Source: Desulfovibrio desulfuricans
Lineage (GTDB): Bacteria > Desulfobacterota > Desulfovibrionia > Desulfovibrionales > Desulfovibrionaceae
NCBI RefSeq assembly: GCF_024460775.1
Contig: NZ_JANFYZ010000003.1
Coordinates: 288,844-352,843 of the forward strand
Length of the DNA stretch: 64,000 nt
Direction: 5' to 3'
A model generated the notes under the pieces. That model saw nothing but the letters and a program-made list of their open reading frames with translations. It was not told the origin of the DNA and ran no database searches. Every line of letters starts with the position of its first letter. Position 1 is the first letter of the stretch. The translations under genes and the position numbers were made by a program. Below, one piece after another: positions 53,765 to 62,611 of this stretch.

Positions 53765-54334
53765 TTACAGAGGCAGGCGCAGCAGACGGATGGTGTGCGG
53801 CTGGATATACAGCAACTTGCCTTCGCGAATGTCGTCCGCACGGGTCACAAAGCTGTCCTTGTTCACGTTCAGGATGGCTTCTGCCTCGTGGCTGCAGTCA
53901 AAAAGATGCAGCACGTCATCGGTCAGCGAGTCGGCGGTGGTCCAGTGCCGGTTCACAGGCGGGCCATCCGGGGTGATGTGACGCAAAAAACGGAAGATCA
54001 CAGCCCTGCCGCTGCCCGGCGCAAGCCATGTGCGGCAGCATTCCCACACCTGATCCACAGAGGGGTCGTCCTCGTCTGTAAAGGGCTGGCGCACTTCCAG
54101 CGGAAAGGAACGGCTCTGGATGCGCAGCATGCCGTCAACCAGCCCGCAATAATCCGTTTCCTGCTCCAGCACGGCACGGAAGGCCTCAGGCGAGGCCGCA
54201 AGACCCATCAGGGTTTCGTTAAGAATGTCGCGCGCCTTGAGAACCCTGATGGTGTGGGTCAGCCGCAAGCCGTTGAGCACTGCATAAATTGCGCAAAATG
54301 TGTCCAGCTTGCCCTGATAAAACGGTTTCAGCAT
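53765..54334 (-). CDS. Hypothetical protein with C39/papain-like signature, 189 residues
   Basis: I do not recognise a named family, but the pattern looks like a papain-fold cysteine peptidase: YQGKLDTFCAIYAVLNGL near the N-terminus (Gln and Cys) and NRHWTTADSLTDDVLHLFDC near residue 135-155 (His, then Asp), as in C39-like domains with HWV...LFD. No signal peptide. The start MLKPFYQG at 54334 was preferred to an ATG four codons upstream. It is divergent from panC and convergent with the EAL gene. Confidence 0.6.
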   Translation of the reverse strand: MLKPFYQGKLDTFCAIYAVLNGLRLTHTIRVLKARDILNETLMGLAASPEAFRAVLEQETDYCGLVDGMLRIQSRSFPLEVRQPFTDEDDPSVDQVWECCRTWLAPGSGRAVIFRFLRHITPDGPPVNRHWTTADSLTDDVLHLFDCSHEAEAILNVNKDSFVTRADDIREGKLLYIQPHTIRLLRLPL

Positions 54335-54486
54335 GAATACCCCCATCGGTTGTTATGCCCACAGCAACACCCAGGGTCAAGCCTCCCACCCCGCCAGCAT
54401 TTCTGCTTTTGCCAAGGTCTTTCTTTACAAGCTGCTGCCTGACGTGTATAAATGAGCCTTCACAAACAATATCACAATACCTTGAT

Positions 54487-55335
54487 ATGCAGATATTCAC
54501 AAATCCCCAAGAGTTGGCGGCCCAATGCAAGGCCTGGCACCGCGCCGGAGACGATATCGCTCTGGTGCCTACCATGGGCTACTACCATCAGGGGCACGAA
54601 GACCTCATGGCCTTTGCCCGCACGCAGGCGAAACGCCTGGTGGTGAGCCTTTTTGTCAACCCTACCCAGTTTGGCCCCGGCGAGGATCTGGAAGCATATC
54701 CCCGCAATGCCGAGCGCGACGCGGACATAGCCCGCAGTCATGGGGCGGACGCGCTGTTCATGCCGCAGCCCGAAACCATGTACGCGCCAGACCACGCCAC
54801 CTGGGTGGAAGTTCCCGAACTTTCCCGAGGCCTGTGCGGCCTCACCCGGCCTGTGCACTTTCGGGGCGTATGCACCGTGGTGCTCAAGCTCTTTATGCTG
54901 ACCGGCGCAGATGTTGCCGTATTTGGGCAGAAGGACTGGCAGCAGCAGGCCATTCTGCGCCGCATGGTGCGCGACCTTGATGTGCCTGTGCGCATTGAAA
55001 CGCGCGAAACCGTGCGCGAAGCTGATGGCCTGGCCCTTTCCTCGCGCAACGTCTACCTCAGCCCGGACGAACGCGCCCATGCTCCGGAAATCCGCAAGGC
55101 CCTGCTCTTCGCTCAAAAACTGGCCCAGAGCGGAGAAACCAGCGTCAAACTGCTGCGCGAGGCTGTGCTGCGCCGCTGGGCGGAATTTTTACCCATGGGG
55201 CGCCTTGACTACCTCAGTATTGTTCACCCGGAATCCATGGCTCCGCTCACCGAAGTCACCGGTCCGGCGCTCATGGCCTGTGCCGTGCGCATGGGCAAGG
55301 CCCGGCTTATCGACAATATTCTGTTGCGACCCTAA
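54487..55335 (+). CDS. panC: Pantothenate synthetase
   Basis: PanC joins pantoate and beta-alanine with ATP. The 282-residue protein has [14 protein letters not shown] (the HIGH-like motif reads HQGH), [35 protein letters not shown] and [12 protein letters not shown]. The ATG at 54487 has no visible Shine-Dalgarno sequence, unusual here. metK follows after 40 bases. panB is 45 kb away. Confidence 0.96.
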   Translation: MQIFTNPQELAAQCKAWHRAGDDIALVPTMGYYHQGHEDLMAFARTQAKRLVVSLFVNPTQFGPGEDLEAYPRNAERDADIARSHGADALFMPQPETMYAPDHATWVEVPELSRGLCGLTRPVHFRGVCTVVLKLFMLTGADVAVFGQKDWQQQAILRRMVRDLDVPVRIETRETVREADGLALSSRNVYLSPDERAHAPEIRKALLFAQKLAQSGETSVKLLREAVLRRWAEFLPMGRLDYLSIVHPESMAPLTEVTGPALMACAVRMGKARLIDNILLRP

Positions 55336-55375
55336 AACCCGCGCCGCACTGACGCGAGCGCCCAAGGAGATTCAT

Positions 55376-56548
55376 ATGCACACCAAGGGCAAATACTTTT
55401 TCACTTCCGAATCTGTAACTGAAGGCCACCCCGACAAGGTCGCCGACCAGATTTCCGATGCCATTCTTGATACCCTGCTGGCACAGGACGCCAACGCCCA
55501 CGTGGCCTGCGAAACCCTGGTGACCACGGGTATGGCCGTTATCGCTGGCGAAATCACCACCAGCGGCTACGCTGACCTGCCCCATGTGGTGCGCGAAACC
55601 ATCAAGGGTATTGGCTACAATAGCTCAGAAATGGGTTTTGACTGGCAGACCTGCGCTGTTATCAACGCAATTGGCCGCCAGTCGCCCGACATCGCGCAGG
55701 GCGTACTGCGCGAAAAGCCAGAAGATCAGGGCGCGGGCGACCAGGGCATGATGTTTGGCTATGCCTGCAACGAAACCTCCACCCTTATGCCAGCTCCCAT
55801 TTACTGGGCGCACCAGCTTTCGCAGCAGCTGGCGAATGTGCGCAAGGACGGCACGGTGGACATCTTCCGTCCCGACGGCAAAACCCAGGTTTCCTTTGAA
55901 TATCAGGACGGCAAGCCCGTGCGCATCAACAACGTGGTGGTCTCCACCCAGCACAGCGCCAACGCCAGCCAGGCTGATGTGGCCGAAGCCGTGAAAAAGC
56001 ACGTCATTCGCCCCATCCTGGAACCCTCCGGCTATTTTGACGAAAAGGCCTGCGAAATTTTCATCAACACCACGGGCCGTTTTGTGGTGGGTGGCCCCAT
56101 GGGCGACTGCGGTCTCACAGGCCGCAAGATCATTCAGGACACCTACGGCGGCAGCGGCCACCACGGCGGCGGCGCGTTCTCCGGCAAGGACCCCTCCAAG
56201 GTTGACCGTTCCGGCGCGTACATGGGCCGCTACATCGCCAAAAACGTTGTTGCCGCGGGCCTCGCACCTATATGCGAAGTGCAGATCGCCTATTGCATCG
56301 GCGTGGCCCAGCCCGTCAGCGTACTTGTTTCCTCGCAGGGCACCAGCGACCTGCCGGACGAACTGCTGACCAAGGCCGTGCGCGAAGTCTTTGACCTGCG
56401 CCCCTACTTCATCAGCAAGCGCCTTGATCTCAAGCGCCCCATCTATCAGAAGTCTTCCTGCTACGGCCACTTTGGCCGCGAACTGCCGGAATTCACCTGG
56501 GAAAAGACAGATGCCGTAGCCGACCTGCGCACCGCCGCCAAGGTGTAG
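55376..56548 (+). CDS. metK: S-adenosylmethionine synthetase
   Basis: MetK makes SAM from methionine and ATP. The 390-residue protein has [36 protein letters not shown] and [20 protein letters not shown], the ATP, metal and P-loop-like signatures. AAGGAGATTCAT precedes the ATG. No SAM riboswitch fits in the 40 bases after panC. Closed by a terminator at 56573-56612. Confidence 0.98.
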   Translation: MHTKGKYFFTSESVTEGHPDKVADQISDAILDTLLAQDANAHVACETLVTTGMAVIAGEITTSGYADLPHVVRETIKGIGYNSSEMGFDWQTCAVINAIGRQSPDIAQGVLREKPEDQGAGDQGMMFGYACNETSTLMPAPIYWAHQLSQQLANVRKDGTVDIFRPDGKTQVSFEYQDGKPVRINNVVVSTQHSANASQADVAEAVKKHVIRPILEPSGYFDEKACEIFINTTGRFVVGGPMGDCGLTGRKIIQDTYGGSGHHGGGAFSGKDPSKVDRSGAYMGRYIAKNVVAAGLAPICEVQIAYCIGVAQPVSVLVSSQGTSDLPDELLTKAVREVFDLRPYFISKRLDLKRPIYQKSSCYGHFGRELPEFTWEKTDAVADLRTAAKV

Positions 56549-56572
56549 CGCGAGCCAGCGTATTTGCCCTTT

Positions 56573-56618
56573 TGAGGTGCAGGAAATTCCTAGCTGGGTT
56601 TTCTGCACCTCATTTTTT
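56573..56618 (+). terminator. Terminator after metK
   Basis: TGAGGTGCAG (56573-56582) pairs with CTGCACCTCA (56603-56612) with a 20-base loop, followed by six T. Confidence 0.88.
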
Positions 56619-56701
56619 ATCCATATTTTTTTGCCCGCATACTTCGGCCACAGGCTTTTTACGGCCTTAATCCCGGCGAAATATCCCGTCCGCCGCACGA
56701 G

Positions 56702-56730
56702 TTGCAAGCCGCCCCGCCCTTGCCTATACT
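56702..56730 (+). promoter_or_regulatory. Sigma70 promoter upstream of aroC
   Basis: TTGCAA (56702-56707), 17 bases, then TATACT (56725-56730). Matches are four and five of six to the consensus. The start of transcription should be near 56737, leaving a leader of about 160 bases before aroC. Confidence 0.65.
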
Positions 56731-56743
56731 GACTCACTTGACC

Positions 56744-56811
56744 GCGCCGCTCCGGCGCAATTCCGAGCAGTTTCACCCTGGAACTGTCCGGCGTCTGTTC
56801 ACGCAGACGCC
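56744..56811 (+). ncRNA. Structured leader of aroC with three consecutive hairpins
   Basis: Directly after the predicted transcription start come three hairpins: GCGCCG-CTC-CGGCGC (56744-56758), CAGTT-N9-AACTG (56768-56786) and GGCGTCTG-TTCACG-CAGACGCC (56790-56811). There is no T run, so it is not a simple terminator. I do not recognise a known riboswitch class or leader peptide. Confidence 0.4.
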
Positions 56812-56896
56812 CGCCACGAAGGCCCAGACGCAATGCATTGCACTGGCAAACGCCCCGTGAGCGACTTACAATGCTGTAGTGAAGGCGAGGTAGCAC

Positions 56897-57994
56897 ATGG
56901 CTGGCAATACATTCGGACAGGCCCTGCGGCTGACAACATTCGGCGAATCCCACGGCGTGGGCCTTGGCGGCGTCATTGACGGCTGCCCGGCGGGCCTGAC
57001 CCTGACAGAGGCCGACATTCAGGCCGAGCTTGACCGCCGCAAACCCGGTCAGGGCCCCACCGCCACCAAGCGCAAGGAATCGGACACGGTTCGCCTGCTC
57101 TCCGGCGTGTATGAGGGCGTCACCACGGGCACGTCCATTGCCTTCTACATCGCCAACGAAGACCAGCGCTCGCACGACTACGGCAATCTGGCCGAAGTTT
57201 TCCGCCCCGGCCATGCGGACTGGGGATATTTCCAGAAGTACAACGGCATACGCGACCATCGCGGCGGCGGGCGCTCCTCAGGGCGCGAAACCGCAGCCCG
57301 CGTGGCTGGCGGCGTTATTGCCCGCAAGATTCTTGAACGTCGCGGCGTGAAGATCATGGCCGCCTGCGTGGAACTGGGCGGCACCGCCGTGCAGGACTGG
57401 GCGACCCTTGATCTGGACAATGCCCGCACCCGTCCCTATTGCGCCGCTACAGAGGCCATGCCCTCCCTGTGGGATCAGGTGGTGCTGGCCGCCCGCAAAG
57501 CGGGCGACACCTTGGGCGGCATTGTGCGCATCGAGGCGCGCAACGTGCCCGCAGGCCTCGGCGAACCCGTATTTGACAAGCTGGAGGCTGTGCTGGCCCA
57601 TGCCATCATGAGCATTGGCGCGGTCAAAGGCTTTTCTGTGGGCGAAGGTTTCGGCGCGGCCAAGCTGCATGGCTCACAGAACAACGATCCCCTGCTCCCC
57701 GCCGGTCCGGCGCAGCCCGGCAAGGGCACCTTTGCTTCCAACCACGCCGGAGGCATCCTGGGCGGCATTTCCAGCGGGCAGACCATTGTCATGCACGCTG
57801 CGGTCAAGCCCATTGCATCCATAGCTGTTACCCAACAGACCGTGGACAAGGAGGGCAATGCCGCTTCCGTATTGATTGGCGGACGGCACGACCTTTCCGC
57901 CATCCCGCGCGTTGTGCCAGTTATGGAAGCCATGACGGCTCTGGCCCTTGCGGATGCCCTGCTGCTCCAGCAGCGCATGGGGCTGGGCCTGTGA
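56897..57994 (+). CDS. aroC: Chorismate synthase
   Basis: AroC converts EPSP to chorismate with reduced FMN. The 365-residue protein shows FGESHGVGLGGVIDGCP, DYGNLAEVFRPGHADWGYF, HRGGGRSSGRETAARVAGG and GGISSGQTIVMHAAVKP, all conserved signatures. Its stop overlaps the start of the next gene (GTGA), showing coupling with the cdd1-like gene and recD2. Confidence 0.98.
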   Translation: MAGNTFGQALRLTTFGESHGVGLGGVIDGCPAGLTLTEADIQAELDRRKPGQGPTATKRKESDTVRLLSGVYEGVTTGTSIAFYIANEDQRSHDYGNLAEVFRPGHADWGYFQKYNGIRDHRGGGRSSGRETAARVAGGVIARKILERRGVKIMAACVELGGTAVQDWATLDLDNARTRPYCAATEAMPSLWDQVVLAARKAGDTLGGIVRIEARNVPAGLGEPVFDKLEAVLAHAIMSIGAVKGFSVGEGFGAAKLHGSQNNDPLLPAGPAQPGKGTFASNHAGGILGGISSGQTIVMHAAVKPIASIAVTQQTVDKEGNAASVLIGGRHDLSAIPRVVPVMEAMTALALADALLLQQRMGLGL

Positions 57995-58302
57995 ACAAAA
58001 AGACGGATGTCCGCTCCCTGCACGCCCTGCGTTCCGTAGGCCCGGCAACCATTGAAGACCTGCGCCTGCTTGGCGTTGCTGACATTTCCGACATGGCTGG
58101 GCGCGACCCTCAGGCCCTGTATGATGAATTGTGCCGCATCAAAGGCCAGAAAATTGATATCTGTTGCCTTGATGTTTTCAATTGCGCTGTTGCTCAGGCA
58201 AAGAACCCGGAACTTCCTGCTGATCAGCGCAACTGGTTCTGGTGGTCGCGGCAGCGCAAAGCTGCAACAAGCCCAAGGATTGCTGACAAGGCGAGTGCAT
58301 GA
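57991..58302 (+). CDS. Helix-hairpin-helix protein of the Cdd1 (pathogenicity locus) family
   Basis: The 103-residue protein has a helix-hairpin-helix part (LHALRSVGPATIEDLRLLGV) followed by ALYDELCRIKGQKIDICCLD and the ending RNWFWWSRQRK, as in the Cdd1 family, whose function is not established. GTG start overlaps aroC by four bases and the stop overlaps recD2 by four. The position before a DNA helicase and the HhH motif suggest nucleic-acid binding. Confidence 0.8.
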   Translation: MNKKTDVRSLHALRSVGPATIEDLRLLGVADISDMAGRDPQALYDELCRIKGQKIDICCLDVFNCAVAQAKNPELPADQRNWFWWSRQRKAATSPRIADKASA

Positions 58303-60539
58303 GCAACCTGCCCCTTTTACAAGATCCCGATTCCGTTGAACTCACCGGCACGGTGGAGCGCGTTGTCTTCCACAATGAAGAGAACGGCTACACTGTGCTG
58401 CGTCTGTTGCCCGCAAGCGTAAACAGCGGCAGCGGCAATGCGGGTCTCACCCGCCCACGCGACCCTGTTTCGTGCATCGGGCACATGGTCAACCCGCAAG
58501 CGGGCGTGCAGCTCAAGGTATCGGGACGCTGGGTCAACAACCCCCGCTTTGGCCGTCAGATCGAATTTCAGAACGCCGATGAAATGCTGCCCGCCACCAG
58601 CGAGGGCATCCGCCTCTATCTCGCCTCCGGCCTCATCAAGGGCGTTGGCGAAGAAATGGCCGGGCGCATTGTGGAAGCCTTTGGCACTGATACCATACGT
58701 ATTCTTGATGAAGAGCCAGAGCGTCTGCTCAAGGTGCGCGGCGTGGGCAGCAAGAGCCTTGACCGCATCCGCACCTCCTGGGCCGAACACCGGGGCATGC
58801 GAGATCTGCTGCTTTTTTTGCAACCCCACGGCATTACACCGGCCTACGCTGTGCGCATCTACCGTGCCTATGGCGCGGAGGCACTCGCCATTGTGCGCGA
58901 AAATCCCTATCGGCTTGCCATGGACATTCACGGCATCGGCTTTGTCACCGCTGATGCCGCTGCCAGCAAACTGGGCTTTGAGCACGACAATCCCCTGCGG
59001 GTTCAGGCGGGCACCCTCTATGTACTGCAAAAAGCCACGGACGACGGCAACGTCTATTTGCCGCAGGCGGAGCTGACCGAGGCGGTCTGCGCCCAGATTG
59101 GCGTTGACGAAGGCCTTGTGGAGGATGCCCTCGCCGCGCTCGAAGCCGATGAACGCATCGTGCGCGAAGAACTGGACATGCCCGACGCCCCTGGCGAGAT
59201 TGGCGTGTACATGCGGCGCTACCACCACTGCGAGTCAAAAACCGCCTTCTACATCCAACGCCTCTTGCGCTCGCCCAAATCCGTGCGTTTTGAAAAGCCG
59301 GATGCGCTGGTGGACAAGATTGTGGGCGAACTGAACATTTCCCTCGCGGCAGAGCAGCTTGAGGCCGTGCGCACCGCCGCCCGGAGCAAGATGATGGTGC
59401 TTACCGGCGGCCCCGGCACGGGCAAAACCACCATCATCAATGCCATTATCAAACTCTTTGGCGAGGTGCGCGCCCGCATACTGCTGGCAGCCCCCACAGG
59501 CCGCGCCGCCAAGCGCATGTCCGAAACATCAGGACGCGAGTCACGCACCATCCACCGCCTGCTGGAATACAGCCCCAAGGAAGACGGTTTTGCCCGCAAT
59601 GAGGACAATCCCCTCGCCTGCGGCCTCCTTGTGGTGGACGAAGCCTCCATGATGGACACCCTGCTCTTCTACCACCTGCTCAAGGCCGTGCCGCTGGGCG
59701 CAACGCTTGTTTTGGTGGGCGATGTGCACCAGTTGCCCTCGGTAGGCCCGGGCAACGTGCTTGCAGACATTATCCGCTCCGGCGTTGTGCCTGTTGTGGA
59801 ACTGACCGAAATTTTCCGTCAGTCAGCGGAGAGCGAAATCATCTGCAATGCCCACCTCATCAACCGTGGTGAAATTCCTTCGCTGGAATCGAGCAAGGAC
59901 CGACTCTCGGACTTCTACTTCATCCACCAGAATGATGCGGAAAAGGCAGCGGAGCTCATTGTGGATCTCGTGCGTAACCACATTCCCCGGCGCTTCAACC
60001 TCGATCCGGTGGACGACATCCAGGTGCTCACGCCCATGCACAAGGGCGCTGTGGGCGCTGGCCGCATGAACGCCTGTCTGCAGGAAGCCCTGAACCCCCA
60101 CGGCATAGAAGTGCGCCGTGGCGACCGTTGCTTCCGCCTGCACGACAAGGTCATGCAGATACGCAACAACTACGACAAGGACGTTTTTAACGGCGACATG
60201 GGGCGCATCAGCTTTATGGACGTGCGCGAACGCACCCTCAGCATCACCTTTGACGAACGCGTTGTGCCCTACGAATTTGATGAACTGGATGAAATCGCGC
60301 CCGCCTACGCCATTTCCATCCACAAATCGCAAGGCTCGGAATACCCCGCTGTGGTTATTCCCGTCATGATGCAGCACTATGTGCTCCTGCAACGCAACCT
60401 CATTTACACGGGTGTAACGCGCGGCAAAAAACTGGTCATTCTGGTTGGCGAATCCCGCGCCCTGCACATGGCTGTTAAAAACAACAAGACCCGCAAGCGC
60501 TTCACGCGGCTGGCGCAACGCCTCGCGCCTGTGGAGTAG
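58299..60539 (+). CDS. recD2: RecD2-type ATP-dependent DNA helicase
   Basis: The 746-residue protein has an N-terminal OB-like and helix-hairpin-helix region (LIKGVGEEMAGRIVEAFG, VRGVGSKSLDRI, MDIHGIGFVTAD) followed by a superfamily 1B helicase: TGGPGTGKTTIINAI, VVDEASMMDTLL, VGDVHQLPSVGPGNVL, AISIHKSQGSEYPAVVI and TGVTRGKKL. RecD2 proteins unwind DNA 5'-3' in repair outside RecBCD. It is the third gene of the aroC operon and overlaps the HhH protein gene. Confidence 0.95.
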   Translation: MSNLPLLQDPDSVELTGTVERVVFHNEENGYTVLRLLPASVNSGSGNAGLTRPRDPVSCIGHMVNPQAGVQLKVSGRWVNNPRFGRQIEFQNADEMLPATSEGIRLYLASGLIKGVGEEMAGRIVEAFGTDTIRILDEEPERLLKVRGVGSKSLDRIRTSWAEHRGMRDLLLFLQPHGITPAYAVRIYRAYGAEALAIVRENPYRLAMDIHGIGFVTADAAASKLGFEHDNPLRVQAGTLYVLQKATDDGNVYLPQAELTEAVCAQIGVDEGLVEDALAALEADERIVREELDMPDAPGEIGVYMRRYHHCESKTAFYIQRLLRSPKSVRFEKPDALVDKIVGELNISLAAEQLEAVRTAARSKMMVLTGGPGTGKTTIINAIIKLFGEVRARILLAAPTGRAAKRMSETSGRESRTIHRLLEYSPKEDGFARNEDNPLACGLLVVDEASMMDTLLFYHLLKAVPLGATLVLVGDVHQLPSVGPGNVLADIIRSGVVPVVELTEIFRQSAESEIICNAHLINRGEIPSLESSKDRLSDFYFIHQNDAEKAAELIVDLVRNHIPRRFNLDPVDDIQVLTPMHKGAVGAGRMNACLQEALNPHGIEVRRGDRCFRLHDKVMQIRNNYDKDVFNGDMGRISFMDVRERTLSITFDERVVPYEFDELDEIAPAYAISIHKSQGSEYPAVVIPVMMQHYVLLQRNLIYTGVTRGKKLVILVGESRALHMAVKNNKTRKRFTRLAQRLAPVE

Positions 60540-60625
60540 TTTGGGGCTGCACGAATTATTTTTCTGAAGCTCCAGCCAATTTGCAATACGTTTTTTAAAG
60601 AAACAGTGCCGCACCAGGATTCATT

Positions 60626-61258
60626 ATGAAATTCCTTGATGACTCATGGGAAAGAAATGAACATTTCAATTTCTTTCAGTCACGAAAAAATCCGTGCTTC
60701 AGTGTTTCGTTTTCGGCAAATGTTGCCAGGCTGTATGAAGTAAAAAAACAGAATGGCTTTCGGCTTACGGATTGCATCTATTTTGCCGCCATGCTTGCCG
60801 TTCATGGCGTTGCTGGTTTCAGACAGCGCATAGTCAATCTGCGGCCCGTAGAATTTGACTGCATTGATGCAGCGTTTACCTACATCCCTAAAGGTAAAGC
60901 ATTGCATTGCAATTGCGTTGCGAAATTTGATCGCAAATTTTCCGTATTTAGCAGCAACATCAGCGCAGCGCGGGCCATTGCCGACCAGAATCCAACGCTT
61001 TGCCCCGAGGGCGGCGAGGTGCAAAGCTTGATCTACTTTAGCTGCGTGCCAGATATTCCCATACTTTCAGTGACAAATCCCTGGGGTGATCCGTGGATCG
61101 ACAGCGTGCCCAGAATTCTTTTTGGCAAAAAAGATGACGCAGGGAATGTCACCATCTCCATTGAAGCGCTCCACAGCTTTATTGACGGGATACATCTGGC
61201 TGAGTTTTATAAGCTCTTCACACAAATCATGGAATCCCCCCACGAATACTTCAGCTGA
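60626..61258 (+). CDS. Chloramphenicol acetyltransferase-family protein
   Basis: The 210-residue protein follows the CAT trimer fold along its whole length: HFNFFQSRKNPCFSVSF, LTDCIYFAAMLAVHGVAGFRQRI, FDCIDAAFTYIP and the catalytic EALHSFIDGIHLAEFY (HxxxDG). Known CAT enzymes have HHAVCDG; here the second His position is changed (LHSFIDG), so the substrate may differ and resistance is not assured. It has lower GC and more lysine and phenylalanine codons than its neighbours, suggestive of transfer. AGGATT precedes the start weakly. Confidence 0.8.
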   Translation: MKFLDDSWERNEHFNFFQSRKNPCFSVSFSANVARLYEVKKQNGFRLTDCIYFAAMLAVHGVAGFRQRIVNLRPVEFDCIDAAFTYIPKGKALHCNCVAKFDRKFSVFSSNISAARAIADQNPTLCPEGGEVQSLIYFSCVPDIPILSVTNPWGDPWIDSVPRILFGKKDDAGNVTISIEALHSFIDGIHLAEFYKLFTQIMESPHEYFS

Positions 61259-61282
61259 TCTCGACAGCGCCTATAAAAATTC

Positions 61283-61318
61283 AAGCCCGGCTCATTCCAT
61301 GAACCGGGCTTTTTTTAT
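61283..61318 (+). terminator. Terminator after the CAT-like gene
   Basis: AAGCCCGG (61283-61290) pairs with CCGGGCTT (61304-61311), then a run of T. The inner bases TCAT/ATGA extend the pairing. Confidence 0.9.
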
Positions 61319-61344
61319 AAGGTCAAACTTGCCTGCGCCATGTA

Positions 61345-61489
61345 AAGAAGGATCACTTTACGTCCAGGGAACCGACTCCTTGACTTTCCGCGCGATGGAT
61401 TCTGTTCGCTGACAAGGAAAGCAGAGCTTTTTGCGCATAACCTTGATGGACGCGCTGCATGATGCATTTTGTTCTCTGGCAAGGAAGGA
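61345..61489 (-). repeat. Decayed tandem copies of the intergenic repeat
   Basis: The 61395-61430 segment (ATGGATTCTGTTCGCTGACA onward) repeats at 61462-61496 (ATGCATTTTGTTCTCTGGCA onward) with about 28 of 35 positions equal, 67 bases apart. A further fragment at 61351-61385 (CACTTTACGTCCAGGGAACC) resembles the CACTTTGTATGCAGGGAGTG segment of the intact copy. These look like partial, mutated units beside the intact one. Confidence 0.5.
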
Positions 61490-61573
61490 GCACTTTGTAT
61501 GCAGGGAGTGTACTCTTAGGTACTCGACCGAAATACAAAGCGCGCCTGACGCAGCCAGAGGGCAAAAGGCGCG
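61490..61573 (-). repeat. Structured intergenic repeat, copy 1 (3' of ribB)
   Basis: On the plus strand the outer stem is GCACTTTGTAT (61490-61500) with ATACAAAGCGC (61533-61543), one mismatch; the inner stem is GAG-TG-TAC (61506-61513) with GTACTC (61520-61525). Between them are GCAGG and GACCGA. It is followed by CGCAGCC and GCAAA. The second copy at 63.6 kb shares TATGCAGGGAG, GTACTCGACC, AAAGCGCG and CGCAGCC in the same order and strand. It begins right after the stop of the minus-strand ribB gene. Confidence 0.7.
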
Positions 61574-61580
61574 CGCGGGG

Positions 61581-62252
61581 TTAGGCACTGGCGGCAAGAT
61601 GCAGATCACCCATAGCCAACCTCCACGCAGCAATATCTTCCACACTGCACAAAGGCATGTTGTGGGCGCGGGCAAAGCCCGCAACTTCGGGCAGCCGCGC
61701 CATTTCGCCGTCATCCATGGTCAGCTCGCAAAGTACGCCGCAGGGTTCAAGGCCTGCCATACGCATGAGGTCGACCGTGGCTTCCGTGTGGCCGCGCCGC
61801 TCCAATACGCCGCCGGGCCGCGCCCGCAAGGGGAACACATGACCGGGGCGGCGCAGATGGGCGGGCTGGGCATCGGGCGCAGCGGCGGCCTTGATGGTGG
61901 CAACGCGGTCAGCGGCGGAAACACCCGTGGTAACGCCTGTGGCCGCCTCAATGGTGACGGTAAAGGCAGTCCCCTGCGTATTGGTGTTGTGGTCGGTCAT
62001 CATGGGCAGGTCAAGACGCTGCACATGATCGTCCGTGAGGCACAGGCAGACAATGCCGCTGCAATGACGGATCAGCATGGCCATCTGAGGCACAGTGATG
62101 TGCTGCGCGCTGAAAATGAGGTCGCCTTCGTTCTCGCGATTTTCGTCATCCACAACGCAAACGCCGCCGCCTTTGCGCAATGAGGCAAGAGCAGCGCGAA
62201 CACGTTCTTCAGAGGTGCCGAAAGAGGCAAGGGATAATGAGGACTGATGCAT
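61581..62252 (-). CDS. ribB: 3,4-dihydroxy-2-butanone-4-phosphate synthase
   Basis: RibB converts ribulose 5-phosphate to the four-carbon unit of riboflavin. The 223-residue monofunctional protein has [17 protein letters not shown] (metal-binding Glu), [38 protein letters not shown] and [16 protein letters not shown]. It lacks the RibA GTP-cyclohydrolase half. ACAGGAGAACGG precedes the ATG. An FMN riboswitch lies in its leader, so FMN should repress it. Confidence 0.96.
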   Translation of the reverse strand: MHQSSLSLASFGTSEERVRAALASLRKGGGVCVVDDENRENEGDLIFSAQHITVPQMAMLIRHCSGIVCLCLTDDHVQRLDLPMMTDHNTNTQGTAFTVTIEAATGVTTGVSAADRVATIKAAAAPDAQPAHLRRPGHVFPLRARPGGVLERRGHTEATVDLMRMAGLEPCGVLCELTMDDGEMARLPEVAGFARAHNMPLCSVEDIAAWRLAMGDLHLAASA

Positions 62253-62611
62253 TCCGTTCTCCTGTTTCCGGCTTTATTTGCCGGGAGATGGTGCATCAGG
62301 GCGTGGACGGGCCGCAACACAAAGTGCGCCTTCCAATAAAGGACGCACCGCTGCTGTGGGCGGCAAAAAACCGTTCTCTTCCATCCGGACTATAACCGTC
62401 GGCTTCGGATTCTCACCGAATCTGCTGACCCCAAACACTGGGCGCTCGCGGGCTGGCGGAAGCCCGCTGGCCGCCGCATCACCGCCGGTGGGGACTTTCA
62501 CCCCGCCCTGAGAAATCTTGTGCAGCTTACACCCCGGAAGGGGCATGTGCAAGCATCACGTCACCTGCCGCGCCCCAACAAGGCGTAATCATTCAGGCCA
62601 GGCCATTCACG
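62253..62611 (-). other. ribB leader and AMMECR1 3' region
   Basis: From high to low coordinates on the minus strand this 359-base stretch holds the 3' side of the AMMECR1 gene, the FMN riboswitch (62520-62376) and an expression-platform region (62375-62253). The latter has GTGCGTCCTT pairing with AAGGCGCAC (62351-62323 region) followed by TTTGTGTTG, a possible but weak terminator. Confidence 0.55.
62376..62520 (-). ncRNA. FMN riboswitch (RFN element)
   Basis: Read on the minus strand, the hallmark blocks occur in order: TCAGGGCGGGGTGAAAGTCC, CCACCGGCGGTGATG, a variable stem, CAGCAGATTCGGTGAGAATC, CGAAGCCGACGG and TTATAGTCCGGATGGAAGAG. This is the complete six-helix RFN element. It lies about 125 bases before ribB and controls it by binding FMN. 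Confidence 0.97.

Larger units (their letters stand above)
61259..61580. other. Intergenic stretch between the CAT-like gene and ribB
   Basis: Filled by the terminator of the CAT-like gene (61283-61318) and a cluster of repeat copies (61345-61575). A further stem GCGCGCC/GGCGCGC (about 61541-61573) could terminate ribB on the minus strand. No gene is credible here. Confidence 0.6.

Noticed and set aside
54911..55375. Upstream extension of the metK frame into panC
   Set aside because: It runs out of frame through panC; AAGGAG and the conserved N-terminus place the start at 55376.
61353..61714. Small open frames across the repeat cluster near ribB, and similar ones at 63383-63730
   Set aside because: The shared peptide-like strings (for example YSTxIxSA) follow from the DNA repeat itself; there is no ribosome site, and the hairpin with a compensatory pair fits a structural element better.
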